From a virus, in IMG/VR virus record IMGVR_UViG_3300021959_004274, positions 28,188-92,187 of that record: a stretch of 64,000 nt of DNA; one strand, given 5' to 3'. Every line of letters begins with the position of its first letter. Within the stretch, counting starts at the first letter, position 1. A model generated the notes under the pieces. That model saw only the letters and a program-made list of their open reading frames with translations, made no database searches and was not told the origin of the DNA. Position numbers and translations under genes: made by a program. Shown in pieces: positions 25,594 through 33,904 of this stretch.

Positions 25594-25614
25594 GCGGTAA
25601 AATTAAATTACCGC
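25594..25614 (-). terminator. Hairpin after gp32, possible weak terminator
   Basis: GCGGTAA (25594-25600) pairs with TTACCGC (25608-25614). The minus strand continues TCAATCTTTCTTT with no T-run, so partial read-through into the cassette is likely. Confidence 0.45.
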
Positions 25615-25633
25615 CCAATATCACAACTACTTA

Positions 25634-26644
25634 TTATGATTTTCTTGCACGGATCATAGCAAGAATATCTTCTGCTTTAGATCCACCTGCAGGTGCCGCC
25701 GCTGTTTCTGCTACTGGCTCTGGAGCCGGTGCTGTTTCAACTGCTGGTGCAGGAGCAACTGTTGGTTCAGGAGTAGCCGCTGGTGCTGTTTCCTGTACAG
25801 GAGTTGCTGTTGGTGCTGGTGTAACACTAACTGATGGTGCGTTTTGTGGAACCTGCATGCCTGATGGTCTGTAGTAAGCACCCCAACGCTCTGCGTCATA
25901 TGGTCTGCCATCTACTGATGCTTCAAACATTTCTTTCATAACTTTAAGTTCTTGCTCACTAGGCTTCTTAGGTAAGAAGTCAGCAAGTGTGTATAAGCCG
26001 TGTTCGTTAACTGCGGCTTGTTCTGCTTCTGTTAATGCAGACTCTTTTCTTGCCCATTGTGATGTTGTATAATCAGCATAACCACCTTTTTGTGTTTTAG
26101 TTACACGGAAGTCTAAACCATTTGTATAATCTGTTGGTAGTTCTTCCATATCTGGATCCATTAAACTTGACTTAATAAGAGTAAAGATTTGAGGACTCAT
26201 AATAAAACGTCTAATAGGATTAGCTGGTGTTGTGTCATCTTCTAAAGGATTTTGTCTAACAAAACCTTGGAATACGTAGGATTTCTTTTTCCAATACTTA
26301 CGACCCATTTCTTCTAATGAACTGTCCTTAAACCATGTTCTAACTTCTGCTAGAATAGGACACGAATCACCCCACATTTCTACACATGGTACTTGAACTA
26401 ATACGTTCTTATTATCCATTTCGCCTTTAACGCCGTTAAATGGTAAACGGATCATGTTACGTTCTACCCAAAAGAATGTGTTGTTTGGATCTGCGTCTGG
26501 AAGGAATCTGATTGTTGCTGATTCGCCTTCTTTGATGTTCCAGTGTGGATAAATTGCGTTATCACCGGTGTATGATTGGTTGTTGCCTTGACTGCGTGAT
26601 TCTGCCGCCTGTAATTTTGCTCTAATATCTGCTAAACTTGCCAT
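25634..26644 (-). CDS. 32: Single-stranded DNA-binding protein (gp32-like)
   Basis: Coats ssDNA in replication, repair and recombination. The N-terminal LAST-like MASLADIRAKLQAAESRSQ, an aromatic-rich OB-fold core (FFWVERNMIRLPF, RKYWKKKSYVFQGFVRQNP) and a C-terminal short basic/acidic end fit gp32. An unusual Pro/Ala/Glu/Thr-rich linker (about 270-322) precedes KAEDILAMIRARKS. Zinc-site residues are C87 and C95 in PCVEMWGDSCP. It has a sigma70 promoter (26713-26741), an AAAGGAG RBS and a long 70 nt leader that may hold autoregulatory structure. Confidence 0.92.
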   Translation of the reverse strand: MASLADIRAKLQAAESRSQGNNQSYTGDNAIYPHWNIKEGESATIRFLPDADPNNTFFWVERNMIRLPFNGVKGEMDNKNVLVQVPCVEMWGDSCPILAEVRTWFKDSSLEEMGRKYWKKKSYVFQGFVRQNPLEDDTTPANPIRRFIMSPQIFTLIKSSLMDPDMEELPTDYTNGLDFRVTKTQKGGYADYTTSQWARKESALTEAEQAAVNEHGLYTLADFLPKKPSEQELKVMKEMFEASVDGRPYDAERWGAYYRPSGMQVPQNAPSVSVTPAPTATPVQETAPAATPEPTVAPAPAVETAPAPEPVAETAAAPAGGSKAEDILAMIRARKS

Positions 26645-26712
26645 AATGTATTTCTCCTTTATGTGCCATAATAATTTGCCTTAATGTGTGCCTAATAAAA
26701 CACTACCTTAAT

Positions 26713-26741
26713 AGTGTAATATAATTTATTTATGCTGTCAA
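26713..26741 (-). promoter_or_regulatory. sigma70 promoter for gp32
   Basis: Minus strand TTGACA (26736-26741), 17 nt, TACACT (26713-26718). A CATAAATA late-like box lies within the spacer (minus strand), so the gene may be served both early and late. Confidence 0.75.
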
Positions 26742-26773
26742 CAATAATATTGGTATATTTTACCAAATGGTCA

Positions 26774-26804
26774 TAAAAAAAGCACATAAACTAAATTATG
26801 TGCT
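26774..26804 (-). terminator. Rho-independent terminator after the 601 aa gene
   Basis: Minus strand stem AGCACATA/TATGTGCT (26781-26804) with a loop of about 8 nt followed by seven T. It separates the late 601 aa gene from the gp32 promoter. Confidence 0.8.
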
Positions 26805-26831
26805 TTCTTTGAGGGTTTGTCAAAAACTACA

Positions 26832-28637
26832 TTACCAATTGATTAATGTTTTTAATCTCTCAACGTAGTTTTCTTCTACTTTATATATTTTACCATCTAC
26901 TTCAAACTCTTTTTTGCCATCACGTTTAGCGTTAGCAAGTGCTAATGAAAATTCATTACCTTCGTCTACATCATCTTCGTTAACTGCGTCAGGTTGTACA
27001 TTTGAAATAGCAGTTCTTAACAGTTTACCAGTTTCAGTTCTAAACTCAACTGCTTCGTCTGTTACTGTTTCAACTGTACCTTTAGTACCTTTGACTGTAA
27101 CAATTTGATCACCTACTGATGGTGTGTATTCTTCTGTTACTGTATCTTCAGCCGCTAATACACCTGCCAGGTCTTTCATTTTACCAATATATGCTGGTTT
27201 GTCTGGATCCTGGTTTAAGCCTGGAGTTTTAACTTCTTCCCAATCTGACTTTTTACTTTGATACTTTTTCTCAAACTCTTCGTCTGATAGTTCTTCTAAG
27301 TCTAGGTGTAGCTCTTTCATTTTACCTTCTTCAAGTTCTACATCTTCCATTGGCACATCAGCGTCTCTTGCGTCCCACTCTGCGTCTGCATCTTCTTGAG
27401 CCGCTTCTAATGCTTCGTTGTGTAACTCGCCGCCTGGCTGTACCATTTGTGTACACCATTCGTCTGTTAGTTTATTGTTGCCGTCACCGTTACACCAAGC
27501 ATTTAATGATTTAGGATCTACAAATGCTTTATTTTGTTCTTTATCAACAACTACTGTGTAGCGTACACCACCGTAGCCTGGTTCACCATCATCACCAGCA
27601 AATTCCCATTCCATTTCGCTTTCCCATGAATCTGGATCAAAACCTTCGTTTACATCGTATGACATTTCTTCTGCCCACGATTCAAATTCTTTAATTTCTT
27701 TCATTGACTTACCCTCTAGTTCAAGTTTAGCCAACACTGGTATTGCTGACTCTACTCTTTGATCTAATAATCTTTCAGTAAATAATTCACGCACACGTTC
27801 CACTACTTCTTGTTGTGGTTGTTCACTGCTGTTGTATTCTTCAAATGCTTTATGATATCCACGTTTACCAATCATTGATTTAACTTTACGTTTAATATCC
27901 CCAAAGTGTCTAAGGCCACGTTCTGCAAGTTCTGTTGATTCAGAGTCTTGCCAGTCCTTACCACGTGCATATCTAGTAAAAGCACCTAGTGTTTCAATAT
28001 CACTAACCAGTTCACAAATGTACTGACCAAATGAGTCATATGGATTACCACCTTCACTTACATGTCTTGCCATAGCACGACCACCATATAGTTTATTAAA
28101 TGGTAGTTTGAAACGTTCGCCATCTGATGTTTCAACGTAAAGTGCGGCTACATTTCTGTATCGCTGATCACCTTGTTCTTCATCAATTGGTCTTGAATGT
28201 ACTATTTTAAGTTTTGCTTCTTTAGTAGGTCTTGTGTATGATGTCTTTTTAAATCCGTAGTATTTTGATTCAGTGACTTGTGCCATTGTTTGCATAGCAA
28301 ATTTTAGTTTATTCATATGTTTTAGACTAAACTCTAACATGTTACGTTTAGCAAAGTGGCGTAATTGATATAAAAAGTCATACCAATCTTTTTTATCTTC
28401 TGAATCCATACCTTTACCAAGCACATCACCATAGTAAACTTCTAACTCGCCTTTAGGGTTAATAGTAACTACTACTGTGCCGTAGTTTTGTTCTCCAACT
28501 TTATAGCTAAATGAGAATAAGTCTGCCTGTGTAGCATCAGATGTTTCTTTGCCTTTTGCGTCACGAGTGGTTAACTCAAAACTCTTAGCAACAAGTAGGT
28601 CAAACAGTTTCTGTCTTGTGTCTTCTAATGATATCAT
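26832..28637 (-). CDS. Large hypothetical phage protein, 601 aa, late
   Basis: The N-terminal half (about 1-280) is alpha/beta, with YNYSYK-type strands and basic stretches; residues about 350-470 are acidic; residues about 515-560 resemble a KOW/SH3-like barrel (YTPSVGDQIVTVKGTKGTV). I recall homologs as hypothetical proteins in marine T4-like phages. The ATG starts exactly 5 nt after a late box (28643-28650), with no RBS, and a terminator follows, so it is a monocistronic late gene. Probably virion or virion-associated; not shown. Confidence 0.6.
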   Translation of the reverse strand: MISLEDTRQKLFDLLVAKSFELTTRDAKGKETSDATQADLFSFSYKVGEQNYGTVVVTINPKGELEVYYGDVLGKGMDSEDKKDWYDFLYQLRHFAKRNMLEFSLKHMNKLKFAMQTMAQVTESKYYGFKKTSYTRPTKEAKLKIVHSRPIDEEQGDQRYRNVAALYVETSDGERFKLPFNKLYGGRAMARHVSEGGNPYDSFGQYICELVSDIETLGAFTRYARGKDWQDSESTELAERGLRHFGDIKRKVKSMIGKRGYHKAFEEYNSSEQPQQEVVERVRELFTERLLDQRVESAIPVLAKLELEGKSMKEIKEFESWAEEMSYDVNEGFDPDSWESEMEWEFAGDDGEPGYGGVRYTVVVDKEQNKAFVDPKSLNAWCNGDGNNKLTDEWCTQMVQPGGELHNEALEAAQEDADAEWDARDADVPMEDVELEEGKMKELHLDLEELSDEEFEKKYQSKKSDWEEVKTPGLNQDPDKPAYIGKMKDLAGVLAAEDTVTEEYTPSVGDQIVTVKGTKGTVETVTDEAVEFRTETGKLLRTAISNVQPDAVNEDDVDEGNEFSLALANAKRDGKKEFEVDGKIYKVEENYVERLKTLINW

Positions 28638-28642
28638 AAGTG

Positions 28643-28650
28643 TATTTATC
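28643..28650 (-). promoter_or_regulatory. T4-type late promoter, GATAAATA, predicted leaderless
   Basis: Minus strand GATAAATA followed by CACTT and then ATG at 28637, so the transcript is predicted to begin at the start codon. Confidence 0.65.
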
Positions 28651-28659
28651 TAATCATAA

Positions 28660-30225
28660 TTAAATCATTATGAATGGAAGTGGCTCCACAATATCATCAT
28701 TGTGATCACGTAAGTTGTCACCAATGTTTTTATGATATTCCTGTAGTTGTTGCATCATACGCACACCCAATACTGTTGCCATAACTAAGTCGTCATGCTC
28801 ACCTGGTTTAGCCGCATAACTTGTGCCGTGTGCTACAAAGTTTTTAAGTTCACTGACTAAAGGTCTTGATTTAATTTTTAGTTTATTTGATTCAATTAAA
28901 TTTTTAAGTTTAGCACAGGCAGATATTTTTGACTTGTTTGTGGTATTAAAACCTTTACGATAACGTCTACCATTGCCCATTGTTTTTGTTTCACTTAAGA
29001 ATATGCCAGGAATGTTTTCCTCACCAAACTCTGCTAGACTTATCAATGCCGCTTCACCTAGAGTGTTGTTTTCTACCGAATAGTATATTGAGTTTTGATC
29101 TTCTAAGGTTTCGTTTAAGTGTCTAATAATATCAACAAACACACGAACCTGTTCAGGTATAGTTGTTCTATTATGTTTCCATTCTGCTACTTGTTCTGTT
29201 GTTGTAGCATTAATAACCTGCATAGCGGAGTAATCGCCACCTGTTCCTAAACTTGGATCCCAGGCCACTACATAGATATCACCCTTTTCAGGTTTACTGT
29301 ACCATCGTACTTGTCCCATTTGCCGTATAGGATCAATACCCTGAAGATCTATTAACTTAGTAGGTGCAATCAATGTTTCATCATTGATAATAAATTCACA
29401 ATCCATTTCACGTCTAAAACGTTCATCTCCTAGTTTAGCACGTTCTTCTTTAGCCCATTGCTCATCTCTATCTGGATGTTCATTCCAATATGATCTATAT
29501 GCTCTAAATCCGTTAACACCTAGGTCAGTTGGGTTGCCATGTTCGTCTTCTGTTTTGTTTGCTTGTTTCCATAGTAAAGCAAACTGATCTTCATCTGAGT
29601 TAGGTGTTGATGTAATAATCGCTTTACCACCAGTGGTAAGTGTGGGTGAGATTGAAGTCCAGAACTCTCGGGCAATAGTAGGTCTCACAAAAGCAAACTC
29701 GTCACAGTATAGCATTGAAATGGACATACCTCGTCCAGTGTTTTCAGTTGTTGTTTGTGCTACTATACGACTGCCGTTGTCAAATTCTATACTACCTTTA
29801 TTATAACTAACAGCACCTGCTCTGATATGATCTGGACATGACTCATAAGCATATCTAACACGTTGCATAATTTCTTGTGCGCCTGCGTATTTGTGTGCGG
29901 CTACTAGCACAGTTGAATCTGGAACAAACATAGCATACCATAACAAGTAGCCAGCGGCTGATGTTGACTTGCCTGTTTGCCTAGGCATCATTGATATACT
30001 AAATCTATTATCGTGGTAAGTATTGATTAATCTTTCTTGATATTCGTAAGGTTTATACTTCATATTACCATGTATAGGATGCTGTATGGTAAAGAAGTTA
30101 CTCATAAAATACATTGGGCCAGATTTAGGATCAGCACATTTTTTAAATTCTTGTAACTGTGCTGTTGTGAATTCTGTTTTCTTGTGTGCTTTTTTAATTA
30201 ATACGCCGTCTAGTGATTTAGCCAT
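28660..30225 (-). CDS. 17: Terminase large subunit (gp17-like)
   Basis: DNA-packaging motor. Walker A PRQTGKS at 81-87, Walker B MLYCDEFAF with D175/E176, and a coupling TSTPNS segment; the nuclease domain begins with VVAWDPSLGTGGDYSAM (D323) and ends near GEHDDLVMA. Start at 30225 (MAKSLDGVLI) is chosen because of an AGGAAG RBS; a nine-residue longer frame has none. Length 521 aa is usual. The gene is 2 nt from the small gene upstream. Confidence 0.95.
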   Translation of the reverse strand: MAKSLDGVLIKKAHKKTEFTTAQLQEFKKCADPKSGPMYFMSNFFTIQHPIHGNMKYKPYEYQERLINTYHDNRFSISMMPRQTGKSTSAAGYLLWYAMFVPDSTVLVAAHKYAGAQEIMQRVRYAYESCPDHIRAGAVSYNKGSIEFDNGSRIVAQTTTENTGRGMSISMLYCDEFAFVRPTIAREFWTSISPTLTTGGKAIITSTPNSDEDQFALLWKQANKTEDEHGNPTDLGVNGFRAYRSYWNEHPDRDEQWAKEERAKLGDERFRREMDCEFIINDETLIAPTKLIDLQGIDPIRQMGQVRWYSKPEKGDIYVVAWDPSLGTGGDYSAMQVINATTTEQVAEWKHNRTTIPEQVRVFVDIIRHLNETLEDQNSIYYSVENNTLGEAALISLAEFGEENIPGIFLSETKTMGNGRRYRKGFNTTNKSKISACAKLKNLIESNKLKIKSRPLVSELKNFVAHGTSYAAKPGEHDDLVMATVLGVRMMQQLQEYHKNIGDNLRDHNDDIVEPLPFIMI

Positions 30226-30226
30226 A

Positions 30227-30421
30227 TCACTTCCTTGGCATTGGATTTTCACCAGTTAGATGGGGTTGTGCAAACCATAACTTAAACCATTCAGGTGTAC
30301 CTGGCTGTATATTATGTTTTTTCATATACTCGCTTTTCTCGGTGGCAGTGTAACTCATATTTTCTCCCATAGTAGGAGTTGAGTTTACACCTGCCAAGTG
30401 TTTAAGCTCTTCTATATTCAT
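30227..30421 (-). CDS. Small conserved protein upstream of gp17, 64 aa
   Basis: Ends in PGTPEWFKLWFAQPHLTGE, a segment I recall as a conserved small gene next to gp17 in marine T4-like phages. It may help packaging or bind the terminase; function unproven. Adjacent gene spacing of 1-5 nt supports coupling with gp17. Confidence 0.62.
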   Translation of the reverse strand: MNIEELKHLAGVNSTPTMGENMSYTATEKSEYMKKHNIQPGTPEWFKLWFAQPHLTGENPMPRK

Positions 30422-30425
30422 ACTA

Positions 30426-31076
30426 CTATTTAACGTCTATTGGTCTCTTTTTAACTGCTACTATGCCGTATGCTTTTTCTGCAAACGTTTGTTCTGTTGC
30501 TTTATCTAGTGCTTGTGATTCTAAGGTATTTGTTATTTCAATATCAAACCCTGCTTTAACTATTAGATTCATTAGCATACGATCTGTCATTACAGAATAG
30601 TTGTTTGGATGTGCTTCGTGGTTTCTTACATTATGTGGTTGTGCTGTTTCTATATACAACTTACCTTTTTGTTTTAACACTCTATTAAATTCTAACAATG
30701 TAATATAAGGAAATGGTGATTTTTCTAAATCACGTCTACAGTAAATAAAGTCAACACTTTCGTCCTTATCTGACAAAAAACTAGTATGTTCGTAACGAAC
30801 TTTGTGCCCTTTATCTTGACAAAGCTGAACTTCATCTTTAAATGATGTAATGCCTGTAACATTTTTATATTTTTCTTTTTTTGCTACATCTAAAAAGTAA
30901 CCTGCTGAGCAACCTATATCTAATATTGTTGCTGTTTTTTTAATTTTAAGAGGTTTAATCATAAGATTATAAACTTCTTCTGTTGTTATTTTATTGAATT
31001 CATTTTCAGGTTCAGCTATACGCTGTGTTTGAATAAATTCATTATAGAGCTTAAATTTTACTGTGTCGAACTTCAT
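30426..31076 (-). CDS. Class I SAM methyltransferase, 216 aa
   Basis: Motif I ATILDIGCSAGYF (DIGCSAG about 53-59), motif II-like VTGITSF, and a motif IV-like SVDFIYCRRDLEKSPFPY; C-terminal EITNTLESQ. Resembles small-molecule or sugar methyltransferases more than DNA-base enzymes (no NPPY-type motif). AAGGAAA upstream. Together with the next gene (a sulfotransferase) it forms a small modification pair inserted between gp17 and other genes. Confidence 0.7.
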   Translation of the reverse strand: MKFDTVKFKLYNEFIQTQRIAEPENEFNKITTEEVYNLMIKPLKIKKTATILDIGCSAGYFLDVAKKEKYKNVTGITSFKDEVQLCQDKGHKVRYEHTSFLSDKDESVDFIYCRRDLEKSPFPYITLLEFNRVLKQKGKLYIETAQPHNVRNHEAHPNNYSVMTDRMLMNLIVKAGFDIEITNTLESQALDKATEQTFAEKAYGIVAVKKRPIDVK

Positions 31077-31107
31077 GATATTTCCTTAAAAGTGTTTGTA
31101 TTACTTA

Positions 31108-31800
31108 TTAGTTGTTTCGATAGTGAATAAATTTTGTTGAATTGATTATAGCGTAGTCAGGTTCGAGCATTCGTTTCACCTGAGCTTTATACTCCTCAGA
31201 TGCCAAGGTTTGCTTAATTAGGTCTTGTATTTGACTCATAATTGGATCTTGCTGACTAGTTACATTACTATTTTTATAAACATTGTCAGACGGTTCATTT
31301 AGACCAAAATGAGTTTGTAAGTTGGGCTTTAAATGATAAGGGTGCCACCAAAAGTAGTTTCTAGGTAATTCTGGAAGTATTGATTGATAAAAATAATATT
31401 GTGGCCAAGTATGATCATCAAACCAACAGACCTGATCTGCCATTATTCTTTCTACTATAGGCCAATATGTTCTTAAATCATCTATAGTAAATGCCTTAGA
31501 ATTTTCTGACCAGGGAGGAAACATGATATTAGATTGTAAATATTGTGCAAACCCAGATACTAGTCTAAGAAGTGGATCTCTAAGAATAACTGTAATTGAT
31601 TGTAACTTAGTTTTAGTTTGTGGGATGTCTCTATAATTAAAAGTGGTCCAGCCATTTTCAACTAGCCAACTGTTAGTAAAACTACTGGCGTTCTTAGGAA
31701 TGTTAACATAAAAAGTAGCACCATCAGGGCTTAATAAACCGCCGCCCCACTTTTGTGAAAATAACGATTTAGTTAAATGTCTTGCTAATTGTTCGTACAT
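31108..31800 (-). CDS. Sulfotransferase-like protein 2, 230 aa
   Basis: PAPS-binding motifs YVNIPKNASSF (about 31-41) and VILRDPLLRLVSGF (R74, S82, G83), as in the Sulfotransfer family. Probably transfers sulfate to a glycan or peptide. Different in sequence from the protein at 23277, so not a recent duplicate. It overlaps the upstream 205 aa gene by 1 nt and is followed by the methyltransferase. Confidence 0.72.
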   Translation of the reverse strand: MYEQLARHLTKSLFSQKWGGGLLSPDGATFYVNIPKNASSFTNSWLVENGWTTFNYRDIPQTKTKLQSITVILRDPLLRLVSGFAQYLQSNIMFPPWSENSKAFTIDDLRTYWPIVERIMADQVCWFDDHTWPQYYFYQSILPELPRNYFWWHPYHLKPNLQTHFGLNEPSDNVYKNSNVTSQQDPIMSQIQDLIKQTLASEEYKAQVKRMLEPDYAIINSTKFIHYRNN

Positions 31801-32417
31801 TATATTGCCTTTTCTGTGTATTCACTCTTGTTCCATCCTAGCAAATATTTAGCCTTCCAGTCGTTTTGTGTAAACCCTTTAAGGTGTTGCCATTCATCTC
31901 TTTCACGCCATATCTGTCTTGCTGAGTCTTCAAAGTCCAACCGATTTATTTTATCTTCAAACGCATATAGTTTATCTCTAAACTCATTAAAGTCGTTGAA
32001 GTCACATTCAACATGTAGTACTTCAAAAACTTCCCCGTCATCTCTAACATAGTCTATGTCAAAGTCCCAACCCCATTGTTGACGTGTGCGTAACAGTAAG
32101 TCTGCTTGTGGAATAGTTTTTTGTAGTTCTAACAGTTGTTCTCTGGCTTGGTCAGCAAAACTAGCACGGTGTAAAATCATTGCGTGATCTAACAAGAGTC
32201 TAGGATGATCTAAAGTTAGCCATTGTTCTTGCCATAGTCTATGATTGAGTATTGGTTGATCTAAAGGATGACCTTCTGCTTCATAATAGCGTTGTTCTGC
32301 TTGAGTTAACTCAAAGCCATCTTTATCGTAATAGTGGAAATCTTTATTGGTGAGTTGCTCCACTGCTAGTGTACAAAGGGGGTTTTGTACTAGTGGAACA
32401 TTAACTCGTTGAAACAT
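31800..32417 (-). CDS. Hypothetical protein, 205 aa
   Basis: Helical, with many Trp, His and acidic residues (YYDKDGFELTQAEQRYYEAEGHPL, WGWDFDIDYVRDD, CDFNDFNEF). It has a long helix (LREQLLELQKTIPQ-like) in the middle. Familiar as an unannotated marine phage gene; I cannot name the family. Lies in the run between gp17 and the tail genes. Confidence 0.55.
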   Translation of the reverse strand: MFQRVNVPLVQNPLCTLAVEQLTNKDFHYYDKDGFELTQAEQRYYEAEGHPLDQPILNHRLWQEQWLTLDHPRLLLDHAMILHRASFADQAREQLLELQKTIPQADLLLRTRQQWGWDFDIDYVRDDGEVFEVLHVECDFNDFNEFRDKLYAFEDKINRLDFEDSARQIWRERDEWQHLKGFTQNDWKAKYLLGWNKSEYTEKAI

Positions 32418-32418
32418 G

Positions 32419-32994
32419 TTAACCGCGTGATTGCTTAGGGCCTTGGCGACACTTCCACTTTTTATCTGTAGAGCAGTAGTATTTGCCGTGTTTGCAATTA
32501 TCTAAGTTTTCTTCTTTAACGCAACTGCCTGGTTCGCCACGCTTCTTGCCTGGAACTTTTTTATAACCTTTCCAGCATTTGTCATAGACTTTGCTGTTAG
32601 GATGAGCTTCGTGCATACCAAAGTTGCCTGATGTAGAAGCTTGTTTAATGCCTTTTTCTTCTGCGTAGGCGTCTACTGACATAGCAAGTTGGAAATCAAG
32701 TACTGTAAGACCCTTAACGTCAAACGTAGACGTCTTTACTTTAACTTCTGTAACGTCTTGTGTTACTTCTGCAAAGTGATCCATTTTCTCAGATAGGTCA
32801 TTAATAAAGCCTATCATTTCTTCTGCTTGTCTGTGATCTTGGCAAACATACATTGTTTGTATTTCTCGATGATCTAACATTTCCCAGTCTGGTAAGAACT
32901 TATTTTTAATCTTATCAAGTTGCTCGTGACTAGGAACAAACTCTTCTACATCGTTTGCTCTAAATTGACCTTCTCGGAATTCTTCAAATCTCAT
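32419..32994 (-). CDS. Pterin-4a-carbinolamine dehydratase-like protein with Cys tail, 191 aa
   Basis: Residues about 35-115 match the pterin dehydratase layout: WEMLDHREIQTMYVC, a helix with QAEEMIGFINDLSEKMDHFAE, and VKVKTSTFDVKGLTVLDFQLA (the usual THxxxGLTxxDxxLA block, with TF instead of TH). The active-site HHP is replaced by MDHFAE, so activity is doubtful. The C-terminal 50 residues hold a Cys cluster (YDKCWKGYKK, GSCVKEE, CKHGKYYC) that I recall as a tail on several marine phage proteins. Overlaps the nuclease gene by 4 nt. Confidence 0.6.
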   Translation of the reverse strand: MRFEEFREGQFRANDVEEFVPSHEQLDKIKNKFLPDWEMLDHREIQTMYVCQDHRQAEEMIGFINDLSEKMDHFAEVTQDVTEVKVKTSTFDVKGLTVLDFQLAMSVDAYAEEKGIKQASTSGNFGMHEAHPNSKVYDKCWKGYKKVPGKKRGEPGSCVKEENLDNCKHGKYYCSTDKKWKCRQGPKQSRG

Positions 32995-33407
32995 AACTTG
33001 ACCTTGCCTTCTCGCAATAGCTTTTCTCTATTGGCCATGTGTTTGATCTGTATCTCTTCTTTTGAGCCACCAAAGTAAGCAACAGCATGTCCTTCTTCTA
33101 CCAAGACGTCTGTTACCATACGTCCATCATTTGTAGTAAAGTCACCTAGAATACGACCAAACTTGCCTTTTGAATCATATTCTTTACATTTAAGTATAGA
33201 CTTCTTACCTAATAGTTGTTTGAGTCTGTCTTTAGCGGCCAGTCCAAACTTCTTTTCTGTTAAATCTCTTGTTCTTGATTCTGGAGTATCAATACCCATG
33301 ATGCGTACACGTTCGTCCTTTAGCATCACGCCAAATCCTAAATCAATATCTATGTCAACTGTATCGCCGTCAACTACACGTTTAATTACTGCTTGATACT
33401 CGTACAT
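32991..33407 (-). CDS. Staphylococcal nuclease-like endonuclease, 138 aa
   Basis: Single SNase domain. VVDGDTVDIDIDLGFG, VRIMGIDTPESR (the Arg and Asp of the active site) and VLVEEGHAVAYFGG match the family, with KFGRILGDF in place of KYGRxLG. Could degrade host nucleic acid or take part in processing. No signal peptide is seen. Directly follows the Cys-rich small gene (1 base between them). Confidence 0.82.
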   Translation of the reverse strand: MYEYQAVIKRVVDGDTVDIDIDLGFGVMLKDERVRIMGIDTPESRTRDLTEKKFGLAAKDRLKQLLGKKSILKCKEYDSKGKFGRILGDFTTNDGRMVTDVLVEEGHAVAYFGGSKEEIQIKHMANREKLLREGKVKL

Positions 33408-33551
33408 TTAATCCCTCACGTCTGCTGTTGTTATATTTGTGGGCTCTTCATCATCGCTATCGCAGTCTTTACAATAGCAATCTGGGCACTCCCAACATTC
33501 TGTGCATGATTGTCCACAGTGTGCGGAACAACCACAGTGTTCACATTTCAT
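33408..33551 (-). CDS. Cysteine-rich mini-protein, 47 aa
   Basis: A short frame with ATG at 33551 overlapping the upstream stop (ATGA) and its own stop directly before the nuclease start. Ten cysteines lie in the first 30 residues (C3, 6, 8, 12, 16, 19, 22, 25, 27, 30), beginning MKCEHCGCSAHCGQSCTEC, followed by an acidic tail. The spacing suits zinc or iron-sulfur binding, or a metallothionein-like role. No known family. Tight junctions on both sides support a real gene. Confidence 0.62.
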   Translation of the reverse strand: MKCEHCGCSAHCGQSCTECWECPDCYCKDCDSDDEEPTNITTADVRD

Positions 33552-33904
33552 CGAGGATATCCTTTAAAAGGTTGAACGGTTGATTGTTTGTTTGTGTCTT
33601 CAGGTTCACTACTAGGACCTTTAATCATGTCCTGCACTGGAATACCTAATGCTTTACATGCTTCTCGATACATTTCTGCTTCTTCTTCGGTATATGTACC
33701 AATGTACATTTTGTTACCCATGGCTGATTCAATATCAATGTCATCTAATGCCTCTGGATAGCGACCCATTAGCATACTGGCACGATATAGGCCATAATAT
33801 CTATCTGCATTTGTAGAAGTCAACGCACCCGGTGATGCGGCATCATGCGTAGGTATTATTTTACCTTTATGATTTTTTTCTGTAATAAACTGTTTAGCTC
33901 TCAT
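33548..33904 (-). CDS. Hypothetical protein, 118 aa
   Basis: Starts MRAKQFITEKNHKGKI, a start pattern (MRAxEFxxE) I recall on small marine phage proteins of the packaging/core region. Central LYRASMLMGRYPEALDDIDIES and a Pro/Ser/Glu-rich C-terminus. Overlaps both neighbours by 4 nt. Function unknown. Confidence 0.6.
   Translation of the reverse strand: MRAKQFITEKNHKGKIIPTHDAASPGALTSTNADRYYGLYRASMLMGRYPEALDDIDIESAMGNKMYIGTYTEEEAEMYREACKALGIPVQDMIKGPSSEPEDTNKQSTVQPFKGYPR

Noticed and set aside
25527-25874. Plus-strand Ala/Gly/Ser-rich frame opposite the end of gp32
   Set aside because: Mirror of the Pro/Ala linker of gp32; not a real gene.
26645-26712. gp32 leader tested for a T4-like autoregulatory pseudoknot
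   Set aside because: A CACTA/TAGTG hairpin is present, but it overlaps the -10 box and probable transcript start; no complementary loop pairing was found.
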